A stretch of DNA of 64,000 nucleotides from Cristatella mucedo (taxonomy: Eukaryota > Bryozoa > Phylactolaemata > Cristatellidae), in contig WPIO01000075.1 of the NCBI GenBank assembly GCA_009760855.2, positions 1,028,501 through 1,092,500 of the forward strand, read 5' to 3'. Shown here in pieces: positions 48,608 to 57,800 of this stretch; the first letter of the stretch is position 1; each line of letters starts with the position of its first letter. A program made the translations under genes and the position numbers. The notes beneath the pieces are model-generated. The model saw only the letters and a program-made list of their open reading frames with translations, made no database searches and had not been told where the DNA came from.

Positions 48608-49167
48608 ATGAATCCAGATGAGGTTTCTGTTTTTGGAAATAGAGTTTTAGAATTGCTTTATTATGAACCAGATACTGGTCGATTCTTTTGGAAGATAAAT
48701 AGAAGAGGGAAAGCATCAATTGGAAGTGAGGCTGGAAGTATTGATAGTTATGGCTATAGAATTATAAGTATTGATGGAAAGCGTTATAAAAGTCATAGAT
48801 TGGCATGGATTATAATGAAAGAAGAGATGCCTGTTTTTCAGATCGATCATGAAAACTTAGATAAGTCTGATAACAGGATTTCTAATCTAAGAGTTGCAAC
48901 GCAATTGGAAAATCGAAGAAATAGGGGAATACAAAAAATAATAAATCTAAATATATTGGCGTCTGTTTTGATAAAAGAGCAAAAAAATATAAATCATATA
49001 TTAAAGTAGATTATACTAGTTATCATTTAGGCTACTACGAATCTGCAGAGAAAGCTGCTGAAAAAAGAGATTTGGCTGCAATACACCTTCATTTGCAATT
49101 CGCAAGACTCAATTTTACTTATTCTCTAACAGAAGATTACAAAATAATTCGCTACACAGATTTTTAA
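48608..49167 (+). CDS. HNH endonuclease with AP2 DNA-binding domain, one frame break
   Basis: A homing-type nuclease like those in phages and giant viruses. Domain order: N-terminal LLYYEPDTGRFFW and IGSEAGSIDSYGYRIISIDG, then the HNH motif SHRLAWIIM...VFQIDHENLDKSDNRISNLR (first His, the IDH pair, and Asn in LDKSDNRISNL), then ENRRN. The frame shifts in an A6 run at 48933-48938 and continues in the -1 frame with KYIGVCFDKRAKKYKSYIKV and HLGYYESAEKAAEKRDLAA, a clear AP2 fold. The span fits 186 residues with one missing base. It may be a selfish gene within the element or a nuclease used in its replication. Confidence 0.85.
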
Positions 49168-49477
49168 TTCTTGCAGCGTTTTTTTCAAATCATCTCTTAG
49201 TTTTAGTACTTCTCTATGTATTTCTTCTTGTGATTTACCTTGCGCATAAAGATTAGCTAGTAGCATTGCACTCTCAGCTTGATAATTACAAGTCTTTTTT
49301 CCTCCAACAGTACTACTTTCTACTTTTTTATATCTTCTTTTTATCTGAATAACTAACTCCTGATACTTCCACAAGTTGTTTACCTGTTTTTAAATAATCT
49401 AATCTGTTTTTCACCTCTGAGTTTTGCACTTTGTCACTCAAATCAATACCAATGTTTCTATCAAGTAATTCTATCAT
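49126..49477 (-). CDS. Hypothetical helical protein (about 116 aa), one frame break
   Basis: From ATG 49477 the frame reads MIELLDRNIGIDLSDKVQ and VKNRLDYLKTGKQLVEVSG, then shifts in an A5 run (T5 at 49338-49342) into the frame with TVGGKKTCNYQAESAMLLA and HREVLKLRDDLKKTLQELK. Predicted all helical. Its ATG overlaps the stop of the hydrophobic protein upstream, and its 3' end overlaps the antisense end of the HNH-AP2 gene. No family recognised. Confidence 0.45.
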
Positions 49478-49892
49478 ATTTTTATATCCACAGCTGCATT
49501 CTTTAGTCTTTCACTTTGTAAACTCAAAGCACTCATTCGTTCCTCATGCGTATCCATTTTTGGTGCCTCAGCTGTATACATTGTACTGTCTATTATTTTC
49601 TTAATCAATCCAGCGACTGATACTGCTATTGAAACACCTAAACCAACAGCTCTAACAATAGAAGCTATACTTGCTATTAATGCTGGAATTGAGGTAGAAA
49701 TCCCCCTGATCTTACTTCAAGAAAGTTTTTACTCCAAGCTTTTGTATCTAGTTGAGCAGCGTTCCAATTAACCTCTTCTCCGAATGTCTCACTCAAAAAC
49801 TTACTAGGATCTAAGTACCAACCAGAGTTAGCTCTTTCAGCTTCTAGCAAAATCTCATTTATGTAAAAGCCAACCTCTAAAGAAGCAACCAT
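49474..49892 (-). CDS. Hydrophobic minor protein (about 139 aa), one frame break
   Basis: Two frames make one protein. The first is amphipathic with ANSGWYLDPSKFLSETFGEE and LDTKAWSKNFLEVR. After a G5 run (C5 at 49702-49706) the second has a strong hydrophobic stretch (PALIASIASIVRAVGLGVSI, continuing AVSVAGLI) and a charged helix ending AAVDIKI. The stop overlaps the next ATG (ATATGATAG). A membrane-interacting virion role, comparable to adenovirus pVI in idea only, is inference. Confidence 0.45.
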
Positions 49893-49942
49893 TTTTGACA
49901 GTCCTTCTTTTTTTCTGCAATTGTTTTCCAGAAGACATTGCC

Positions 49943-50251
49943 TTACTTTCCAGAAGAAATATCATCTACGATTTCTTTTATAAATAAACCAAGATCTACA
50001 ATTCCTGTTATTCCTGATAAAAACCCACCAAGTGCTTTTGTAGCAGTTCCAATTACTTTGAATGACTGCAAAACTTTTGGAACAATAGTTGCAATCTTTT
50101 TTGATGCTTGTAAACTCAGTTTCATTGCAATCTTAGGAGCTACTTTTATAATTGCTTTTGATCCAAGCTCAGCTGCTGTTGTCGTTCCTGATAATACTTC
50201 TTTAGTTGTATCTAAGCCAGATTTTAAATCACCACCTTTTATTTTCTTCAT
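49943..50251 (-). CDS. Small amphipathic/hydrophobic protein (102 aa)
   Basis: Basic start (MKKIKGGDLKSG), then an Ala/Thr/Lys-rich helical body (KVAPKIAMKLSLQASKKIAT) and a C-terminal hydrophobic segment (FLSGITGIVDLGLFIKEIV). Intact frame. It is divergent from fibre 2 across a 10-bp gap and heads a three-gene minus-strand group (with 49474 and 49126). The composition suits a membrane-active or core-associated virion peptide; not recognised by family. Confidence 0.5.
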   Translation of the reverse strand: MKKIKGGDLKSGLDTTKEVLSGTTTAAELGSKAIIKVAPKIAMKLSLQASKKIATIVPKVLQSFKVIGTATKALGGFLSGITGIVDLGLFIKEIVDDISSGK

Positions 50252-50261
50252 ATATATAAGA
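50252..50261. promoter_or_regulatory. 10-bp divergent promoter gap
   Basis: ATATATAAGA is the entire gap between the ATG of the hydrophobic protein (minus) and the ATG of fibre 2 (plus). It is near-palindromic and resembles the TATAGAA start motif. Confidence 0.5.
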
Positions 50262-51119
50262 ATGGATAATATTAGTAAGATTAATGGTCATATTTCTAGT
50301 GATCTTGATGCTATTGGAAATGGCATCACAAATCTTGGTTTTCCAGTAAATGATGGAGATGCAATAAGATTAGATTATGCTCTTAATTCAAACTTCTTTA
50401 ATACTGTTGCGACTAATGTTTCAGGTGAAATAGCTTCTGTTTCTAACTTATCTGATTTACTTCCAAAGAATAATGCAAAAATGCTATCTCAGTTAAACTG
50501 TAGAAATATAAGTGGTATATCTGGAAGATCTGCCGATGGAACTGTATATCAAGATTCTAGACCTTACAAAGTAATAAACTATGGATTATTAAAAAGTATG
50601 TCTCAAGTTTTAAATGGTAACTCTAATAGTACTCTTGATCTAGGATCAAACAGAATTACATCTTTGAAAAATTCAGATGTTGTAACAAAACAATCTGTTG
50701 ATTCTTATAAATGTTCTACGTTGTATTTAAGGCTTTCTGGTTTTACAAGTGCTTCAACTATTGCTCCCCTAAACATATTTAATATTAATGTAAATGGAAC
50801 AGGAACAGAAAGTTCTACATTGAAAACGACTCCTGCAGATATTGCAGTTTTTAATCAGCAAGGAAGTGTAATCGGCTATGCAACACCTTATACAACATTT
50901 GTTGCTGGACCAGTAACAAACTTTCAAACAGTATCCAATATTCTCTGTTGTTCTAATACTACTGAAGTTTTTTTAGAGTTAAATAGTGATAACACTTATG
51001 GCGTATCTGGTACTCTTCTTTTAGTAATAAATATTGATGGATCGTGCACTTATATGATAGATAATCTTACAGTTGCTAATAATATTACATATATTGATTT
51101 TATTATTACTATTCTATAG
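50262..51119 (+). CDS. Fibre-like protein 2 (285 aa)
   Basis: The start is the ATG at 50262, not the longer upstream frame, which is antisense to another gene. The N-terminus INGHISSDLDAIGNGITNLG, then FPVNDGDAIRLDYA, matches fibre 1 closely. A second unit (DLGSNRITSLKNSDVVTKQS) follows near the middle, then a strand-rich C-terminal head with several Cys (SNILCCSNTTEVF, DGSCTYMIDN). The frame is intact. Its TAG stop (51117-51119) is embedded in TTCTATAGA, the start motif of fibre 3. Confidence 0.78.
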   Translation: MDNISKINGHISSDLDAIGNGITNLGFPVNDGDAIRLDYALNSNFFNTVATNVSGEIASVSNLSDLLPKNNAKMLSQLNCRNISGISGRSADGTVYQDSRPYKVINYGLLKSMSQVLNGNSNSTLDLGSNRITSLKNSDVVTKQSVDSYKCSTLYLRLSGFTSASTIAPLNIFNINVNGTGTESSTLKTTPADIAVFNQQGSVIGYATPYTTFVAGPVTNFQTVSNILCCSNTTEVFLELNSDNTYGVSGTLLLVINIDGSCTYMIDNLTVANNITYIDFIITIL

Positions 51120-51120
51120 A
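51111..51120 (+). promoter_or_regulatory. Start motif TTCTATAGA overlapping a stop codon
   Basis: The sequence ATTCTATAGA directly precedes ATG 51121 and contains the TAG stop of fibre 2. The same stop-in-motif arrangement occurs at 47239-47242. Confidence 0.55.
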
Positions 51121-51984
51121 ATGTCGCTCGGTTATCGTAGAAAAGGATCTAGCCAAAAAAACTATATTCGTAAGACTGGAGATATTATGAATGGATCTTT
51201 AAATATGAACCAGAATCTAATAAAAAATCTTGGAGATCCTGTTGATTCTACAGATGCTGTAAACCGAAAGTATATCGATGCAAACTTTGTTACAAAAATA
51301 TCTAGAGGAACAACTGCTGATGGAGATATTGATATGAATAATAATAGACTGGTAGATCTTGCTAATCCTGTTAGACAAAGTGATGCTGCTACAAAAGATT
51401 ATGCTGATACTAAACTATCAAAATCTGGTGGATATATTACCGGAGCTTTATATGTAAGAGGAGCATTAAATATTACTAACTCTGAACTAAGTAACATTGC
51501 AACTATTGCATATATGGATGCAAATTTTGTAAAATTTAATACACCATTGAATGAACCTTTGAATATGGATGGTAATCCAATTATTATAAGGGATGATCCT
51601 GTAAATCCAAACGACGGTGTAAATCTTGGTTATCTACGAAGATCAAGTGGAAATGCTGCAGCTGTAAGTTTTAGTGGGTTACTTATGGATGGTTCACTAA
51701 CTTCTCAAATATATGGCAAAACAATTAATGGTAGATGGATTACGGATATTACAAATATTACAATTCAAAGAGGTCTATTTGTTATTGGAGTAATGTATGA
51801 AGTTGATGGAATAACAAAAATACTTATGCCACCGCCATCAACACTAACACCACAGAGTGATCAGTTATATGGTAGCTATATGTTAGATGCTAATAAAAAA
51901 ATAGTTGCTACTTCTACTTTTATATCAGGATCAGGTTTGTTAGATAAAGAAATAAATGTTATTGTTTATATAGCAATAATATAA
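51121..51984 (+). CDS. Fibre-like protein 3 (287 aa)
   Basis: This is the most regular fibre. Units in order: IRKTGDIMNGSLNMNQNLIK, NLGDPVDSTDAVNRKYIDAN, DGDIDMNNNRLVDLANPV, RQSDAATKDYADTKLSKSGG, YITGALYV, then LNMDGNPIIIRDDPVNPNDG. These are the phage tail-fibre pattern (N-x-I-x-x-L-x-x-P-V-x-x-x-D-A-x-x-K-x-Y). The C-terminal about 110 residues form a distinct head (ITIQRGLFVIGVMYEVDGIT). The frame is intact. The longer upstream frame from 51073 lies inside fibre 2, so ATG 51121 is chosen. Its stop TAA overlaps the ATG of fibre 4. Confidence 0.85.
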   Translation: MSLGYRRKGSSQKNYIRKTGDIMNGSLNMNQNLIKNLGDPVDSTDAVNRKYIDANFVTKISRGTTADGDIDMNNNRLVDLANPVRQSDAATKDYADTKLSKSGGYITGALYVRGALNITNSELSNIATIAYMDANFVKFNTPLNEPLNMDGNPIIIRDDPVNPNDGVNLGYLRRSSGNAAAVSFSGLLMDGSLTSQIYGKTINGRWITDITNITIQRGLFVIGVMYEVDGITKILMPPPSTLTPQSDQLYGSYMLDANKKIVATSTFISGSGLLDKEINVIVYIAII

Positions 51985-53036
51985 TGTTAAGCAGAAAAGA
52001 TTTGCAAATGTTGGGAACGTTGGATATGAATGAAAATAGAATAGTACATCTTGGAAGTAATATAGACTTGTTAGAAGCTGTTGGAAAATCATTTGCCGAT
52101 GACAATTATTTAAGAAAAGATTCAGATCAGTTTATAAGAGGAAACATATCAGCAAACTCAAAAAAATATGTTAATGTAGCAAATCCAATTAATGGAAATG
52201 ATATTGCAACAAAAGAGTACACTGATACTAAGGCAAATTATATAGGTGATTTAATCACAACTGACGATTTAACAGTAGACGTGTTAGATATTAGTGGTGA
52301 AACAAATGTTGGTCTAAAAAAAGAAAAAAGAAGAAAAAAAAATGATGTTTCTATGTTATACTTAGGTTATGGATTTGATGATGATTATTATACTTTTTGG
52401 GGTGTAGGTTCTTTGTCTTTTAATAAAATAGAAAATTTAGGAACTTATAATATTTCATCAGTCTTTCAGCAATATCTGCCAGATAATAGTAGTGTCTATT
52501 TAGCTAGATTATCTGATATAAGTAAAATACCAATAAGATTCTCAAAGATGAAATTAGGGATAAAGAGTATTTATGAGATAAATCCTAAAGATATACCTAT
52601 GAATATAAGTATTTTTAGAGAAAACGATTCGCAATTGTCTGTCATAGAGAAACAAATAACTGAAAAACCAATTATATTAAAGGATGTTAACCTAACTAGA
52701 GTAAAATATATTGATGTTAAAATTAAACTTAATTTAAGTATTAATAATATAATAAGATTTGTAGTTATAAACTACTATCACAAATTATACTCACCAAATT
52801 TCTTTGTTTCTAATTTTCTTAATATCACCTATTATGGGATTGAAAATAATTATATGTTATTATCAAGTGATTATATAACGCAATTCAATATTTCTGATAA
52901 TAATATATCAATAACTATCAATTTTCCTGTTCTAACATATAATAATCTTATTACTCCAAGTAATTTAGATGTTATTGAAATTAATTTTGCTAGTGTTTTT
53001 ACGGTGCCATATAACAGCTACATTACTTATACTTAA
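51984..53036 (+). CDS. Fibre-like protein 4 (350 aa)
   Basis: It starts at the TAATG overlap with fibre 3. Two shaft units are visible (GTLDMNENRIVHLGSNIDLL and YVNVANPINGNDIATKEYTD), then a Lys/Arg-rich hinge (LKKEKRRKKNDV) and a long C-terminal head of about 230 residues rich in Ile, Asn and Tyr with no similarity to the other heads (YGFDDDYYTFWGVGSLSF). Intact frame. It is the largest fibre and probably co-transcribed with fibres 2 and 3. Confidence 0.75.
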   Translation: MLSRKDLQMLGTLDMNENRIVHLGSNIDLLEAVGKSFADDNYLRKDSDQFIRGNISANSKKYVNVANPINGNDIATKEYTDTKANYIGDLITTDDLTVDVLDISGETNVGLKKEKRRKKNDVSMLYLGYGFDDDYYTFWGVGSLSFNKIENLGTYNISSVFQQYLPDNSSVYLARLSDISKIPIRFSKMKLGIKSIYEINPKDIPMNISIFRENDSQLSVIEKQITEKPIILKDVNLTRVKYIDVKIKLNLSINNIIRFVVINYYHKLYSPNFFVSNFLNITYYGIENNYMLLSSDYITQFNISDNNISITINFPVLTYNNLITPSNLDVIEINFASVFTVPYNSYITYT

Positions 53037-53112
53037 ACTCTCCAAACTAAACTTTCTTTAATAAACTCTGTTGGTACACTACATTCTTTTCCTGTTAATT
53101 GTTTTGTTAATT

Positions 53113-53400
53113 CTATTTTTTAGAGAATGCATCTGATTTAAGGCTATTTATTTTATCTATTTTCAAATCTTTACGAAACTCTGAAAAAATTGACCCATCT
53201 CTAACTTCTGTAAATATATATGCCATTTCTTTTTCTGAATGATTTACTCTTTAAGCTTTGTATCCTAAAACTAATTTTAATGCTTCTAATAGTGTACTTC
53301 TGATATCTTCAATTCTTCCCATTGGATATGAGCAAATTTTTATAGTCTGTTGACCTTGTGCTACTGTTAGACAATCTTTACTTCTAGTTTCTACATTTAT
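53113..53400 (-). pseudogene. Decayed small gene (about 95 codons)
   Basis: Below the start motif TATATAGAA the expected ATG reads ATA (53398-53400), and an in-frame TAA lies at 53251-53253. Otherwise the frame is coherent: CLTVAQGQQTIKICSYPMGR, STLLEALKLVLGYK, EMAYIFTEVRDGSIFSEF, ending at TAG 53113-53115. The composition is protein-like and the position (between fibre 4 and a helical protein) fits the surrounding spacing. Function unknown. Confidence 0.5.
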
Positions 53401-53419
53401 TTCTATATAAATAAGTTAA

Positions 53420-53917
53420 TTATAAAGTTGATGTAGGAATTGTATTAAAACCTGGATCAGCTAAAGCAGCAAGTGTTGCCTTTTGTCTAGCACTTGTTCC
53501 ATCAGATATATCAGGTAGAATTGCATAGCATTCATCCTTAACAATTCCAGAGACATCTGGTTTAATTCCTGCAGCGCCTGATATAACTGTTGAAAGTGTT
53601 GGCAGCTGACTAGCAATCCATGTAGTATAACTAGAGATTTCTCCAGGTGTATCAAGAAGAGTATCAACTTTAGTTCTAACTGTTGCTTCAAGGTCAGTTG
53701 TTATACTTGCCATTCCAGAATCGATTACCTTTTGTGCTTCAATATCGCACTCATCGATATAAAACTTTTTAACAGACGTATCTGTCATAATTGAAATATC
53801 TGAGTCGAGTGTTTGCTGATAATAAGCAGTCATTCTAGACTTTACAAGGTAATCAACATATGCTTTAAGCAGAGTTGCAGATGCAGCAAGATTGGAGTCG
53901 TTTACTTCTTCCGACAT
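53420..53917 (-). CDS. Helical hypothetical protein (165 aa)
   Basis: Acidic, Ala/Ser/Thr-rich and predicted helical (ASATLLKAYVDYLVKSRMTA, ATVRTKVDTLLDTPGEISSY), no Trp-rich core apart from one WIASQLPTL. Intact frame, start after AGTATAGGAAA. It faces the fibre block convergently. Its composition resembles the helical adhesion or tail-associated proteins of phages, but I recognise no family. Confidence 0.55.
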   Translation of the reverse strand: MSEEVNDSNLAASATLLKAYVDYLVKSRMTAYYQQTLDSDISIMTDTSVKKFYIDECDIEAQKVIDSGMASITTDLEATVRTKVDTLLDTPGEISSYTTWIASQLPTLSTVISGAAGIKPDVSGIVKDECYAILPDISDGTSARQKATLAALADPGFNTIPTSTL

Positions 53918-53952
53918 TTTCCTATACTATTATAAAAAAATATACAAAACAT

Positions 53953-54123
53953 CTAATTCTTTATTAACTTTTTTGCTTTAATCTTTAACTTTTCATATTT
54001 ATCTTCATGTGTACACATTTCAAATAGAGTTTTAATAAGTTCATCAGTTAATTTTAATTTTCTACCTTGGCTAATGTTTTGAATTGCATCATTAATTTTG
54101 TAATTTGTTATTTCTGGATTCAT
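53953..54123 (-). CDS. Small hypothetical protein (56 aa)
   Basis: Short intact frame from ATG 54123 to TAG 53953-53955, below usual length cut-offs. Sequence features: MNPEITNYKINDAIQNIS, a charged helix DELIKTLFEMCTHEDKYEK and a Lys-rich end. It is one of five small genes on this strand between the fibres and polymerase. Function unknown; same-strand spacing and start motif (TATATATGA) support it. Confidence 0.45.
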   Translation of the reverse strand: MNPEITNYKINDAIQNISQGRKLKLTDELIKTLFEMCTHEDKYEKLKIKAKKLIKN

Positions 54124-54158
54124 ATATACTATGAAGAAAAAAATTTATTTCAAATTAA

Positions 54159-54434
54159 TTAATTAATCTGAACACCCTGTTTAGTTTTTGGAGTTTTTGA
54201 TTTCTTTCCTGCTTCTACCAACATTTCATTTATTTTACTTCTACATTCCATTAGTTTATCACAGGTATCGCAAATCTCGACAAGAACACTAATATACGAG
54301 CTATCTAAATCTGGAATAAGTTTATCAAGTGAATGCTTGACAATTCTTTGATCGACTTTCTTTAATTTTTGTAGACAAATTTTAAGAGCCATATCTCTTG
54401 ACTGTTCACAACTAAGAATTCTTGAAACATCCAT
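54159..54434 (-). CDS. Hypothetical helical protein (91 aa)
   Basis: Intact frame, start after TATATAGA. Helical with three Cys in the second half (EICDTCDKLMECRSKINEML), possibly a metal site or disulfides, and a basic tail (KKSKTPKTKQG). No family recognised. It lies in the small-gene group next to the polymerase. Confidence 0.5.
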   Translation of the reverse strand: MDVSRILSCEQSRDMALKICLQKLKKVDQRIVKHSLDKLIPDLDSSYISVLVEICDTCDKLMECRSKINEMLVEAGKKSKTPKTKQGVQIN

Positions 54435-54455
54435 TCTATATAAATATAAAAATTT

Positions 54456-54644
54456 TTATAGTTCATCTTCTTCATTTACGTAATTTACTTCTTCCTCAAA
54501 ACAGAATGCTTGTTCATAGCCTTCATCAGAATCGTATTCACTGCTGTATTCTTCAGACTCATCTGGATTGTAATCAAGATCATCACTGTCGGACTCGTTT
54601 TCAATTCCTTCAACTTGTTCGTTTTCAATTTCAACTTTTTCCAT
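54456..54644 (-). CDS. Small acidic protein (62 aa)
   Basis: Extremely acidic (ENESDSDDLDYNPDESEEYS, then DSDEGYEQ), probably disordered, start after TTATAGAA. Acidic proteins of this kind can bind basic partners or mimic nucleic acid, but nothing specific is seen. Intact frame. Confidence 0.5.
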   Translation of the reverse strand: MEKVEIENEQVEGIENESDSDDLDYNPDESEEYSSEYDSDEGYEQAFCFEEEVNYVNEEDEL

Positions 54645-54668
54645 TTCTATAATAATGAATTTTATTTT

Positions 54669-54836
54669 TTAATATAAATTTATTCCTGCCATCTCAAAAA
54701 TTAACTCTTCTTCTGCTTTATCATACTCCATTTCTATTTGCAATTCATGTAACTCTTTTGTTGTTTCTCGGATATCATGTTCGACTTTTACTTTTGCTTC
54801 AGGTTCATTTATATTTTCACTCTTTCGTTTTGGCAT
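54669..54836 (-). CDS. Small charged coiled-coil protein (55 aa)
   Basis: ATG 54836 follows AATATAG; the frame reads a basic start (MPKRKSEN) and a helix RETTKELHELQIEMEYDKAE to TAA 54669-54671. It overlaps the end of the polymerase C-terminal frame by about 20 bp. Function unknown. Confidence 0.45.
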   Translation of the reverse strand: MPKRKSENINEPEAKVKVEHDIRETTKELHELQIEMEYDKAEEELIFEMAGINLY

Positions 54837-57800
54837 CTATATTAATAGCACCAATATTGCAAGTATTACATCGTCCTGGATTTAGATTGTTACTCAATGC
54901 ATCAGCGATTCTATAGTGACCATAAGCATAACTGCAGATTCCACAGTCTAACCAGTATCGTTTTGAGTCGAAAGCTGATAGTGCTACTTTGTTTTGTTTA
55001 ATTGTATACATTACATGCTTTTCACTTCTAATCAATGATTGTTCACATTTCTTTTCTACCTTTTTATCTAAGCAGTTTTTAAAGTCTTCATGTTTCAAGT
55101 GCTTATCAACAACATTTTTGTTAACACCTTTAGCTTTTTTATATTGTCCTATTTGTTCTTTCTTTGTATCAAGCATTTCATTCATCTCACACATTCTTTT
55201 AACTTATTCTTAATTATTAACTATTAATTAATTATTATTAATTATTAATTATTAACTATTCTTAATAACTTTATTCTTAATTATTCCTAATGATTTTCCT
55301 TTATCATCAAATACTTCTTTATCAGTGTAAATAGTATAAGAGTAAAGTTTTTGTCTTAGAAAAACACATTCATCTAATATTGCTGCTTTTACCTTATCAG
55401 TTATCTCATTTTTAAATTTGCCAACAATTTTACTGTTTCCTTTTATAATACTTTTTGCTCTCTCATCATTCCAAAATGGATAGTCATCCGGAAAAGTATT
55501 TAGATCTGATGATTCAGGGTAATTGATAAAGTCTCTATAAACATCCTCAGTAAAAATCTCCATGACGAGTGAATCAGTATCAGTATACATAAAGTTTATT
55601 TTTGATCCATATCTTTTTTTCATTGTTAGATAATAGAATTTCTGCATCAATACTTTGGATAAATCAAGTATGCAAAATCCAACATAAATAGGTTTGTTTA
55701 AAGTTATAGATTCCTGATTACTTTCTATGCAGATAATGTTATTAGTTAATATCTTTCTATCTACAAATCTTGGACTTCTATAGATTTTATTCATCTTAGC
55801 CAACTCTTCATCTACATTTTCATTAAGTAACTCAACACTCTTTCTATCTCCAACATTTTCCATTGTCTTACCAAAGAATGAATTATTGAGTAACTTAAAG
55901 AAGTCTTGTTCGAAATCATTTGCTGCTTTACCTCTAAGTTTTGTATTGTTATCAATGTACAACTCTAGCCAATTGGACTGATCAAACTCTAATACTCTGT
56001 GAATATGTGTTAACTCATATCCTAATTCAATACAATTCTTAAGATTAAGATAATGAATAATATACTTTTGTTTTGGTTCCAAATCTAATATCAGCTTTTT
56101 GACAGGATCGTTTCCTCTGTTAAAAGAGTTTTTGATACTCTGAGTGTTTATTCTTCTTTATCTGCTTGTTTTCAGGAAGTAAAGGATAATCAGAAAATAA
56201 ATCATGTTTATCTTTTGGACAGTGTATATCAACTTCAAGAATATAACCTTTTTTTAATGAAGGTTTACATTTTTTAACTTTATCATTTTTATTTTTATTC
56301 CATGATTTTACTTTTTGATTTGATAAGGAATTAAACCCTCCAGTTGGTAGAGATTGTTTCATAGCCCAGCCATAAAGATTTGTAGCATCAAAATATAATA
56401 AGTATGACTTCAACTTATCTGGATTGAAATTGCTACATCTACTATTATTTGCTTTGGCTTTACGTTTTGATACTTTTGTCATCCCTCCACGAATTCCTTT
56501 TTCAAAGAATAGATACATATCTGGATCAGTTAGCAACTCAAGAACAACTCCTGTACATTTTAATCCTGATGTCCAAGTTAATTGTGGAGTTGTCATAAAC
56601 TTTGCAGGATCTATCTGATAATGTGTAATTATTAAATCAAGAAATCTCTCAAAAACATCTGCTAATGCTAAAACATCAATACTTAAATATAAATCGTGAT
56701 ATTCTCTTAATGTTTTTATTTCAAAAGCTTTCCAAACTTTGTTTGCATGAGCATAATCTTCTTCTGAAACATGCCCACTAATACTTGAATAAAACTTTTC
56801 AATTAGCGGTAAACTTGCCTCATCAAATCTAGCAAAAGAATCCATGTACTCATATGGGTAAATACCTTTTTTTGTTAATAGTATCATCTTTGCATCATCA
56901 ATATTTTTAAAGTGTTGTCTCATTATATCAAATTTATCATTTGCTTTAGACAAATTTTTTACCAATTTATGAAGTGGATTTTGTAATAATTGATATGAAT
57001 CTCTAAAACAAAGATTTCCAAAACTTATTGTTAAAAACTTCTCTTTGTTATTTGCAATTACTTGTTTCTTATCCTTATCGCAATTAAGCGCACTAACAAT
57101 TAGATGTGAGTCGTATCCTCTTAGATTATGAATATAAACAGGAAGTTTAAAATTTTTTGGACAAGTTCTTAGTTTTTTGTTGCAGAGATCATGTGCCGCA
57201 CCTCTATATTTTCCAGTAAGATGGCGGCGATCAAGGACTTTTTGATCTTCAGTTAAACATTTTCCACAAATCCAACAAACAGATGCATTATTGTAATTTT
57301 CTTTTTCTTCTTCTGGCATATTTTCTTGATCATAAACTTTATTTTTTTGAAGTACTACTTTTAGATTCTCTATCTGTATTTCACAATCTTTCTTTAAAGA
57401 CAAAATGAATTCCTTAACACAGTCAACACCAAAAGTTTGCTTATATTCTGTTACAATCTTTCCTTCGTGATTTACAATTACATATCCAGCAGAACATGGT
57501 TTATGTTGATTTACAGATCCTTTTACTGATTCTTCTGGTTTATCAATTGTTCCTAGTAAACATTCAAAGTCAGCATATGCTGTTAATAGTGATTTAATTA
57601 TTTTGTCAAAATCTCTAAACATAACTAAATCTCCTATGCCATCTTTTCTTTTATTAGCCACTGGCATTTTTATTCTTGAAGTTCCACAATTCTCTGAATT
57701 ATAATCTGCAACATGTTTATCCAACTTTTCCTGTTCATGAAATCTTGAGAGACATCTTTTACAAAATAAACTTGTTCTACCACTATCTTTATCTGTTCTA

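Noticed and set aside
49938-50261. N-terminal extension of fibre 2 from 49938
   Set aside because: The extension is antisense to the small hydrophobic protein gene; the fibre motif begins at ATG 50262 just after the start motif.
54422-54652. 76-residue plus-strand frame
   Set aside because: Antisense shadow of the small acidic protein gene.
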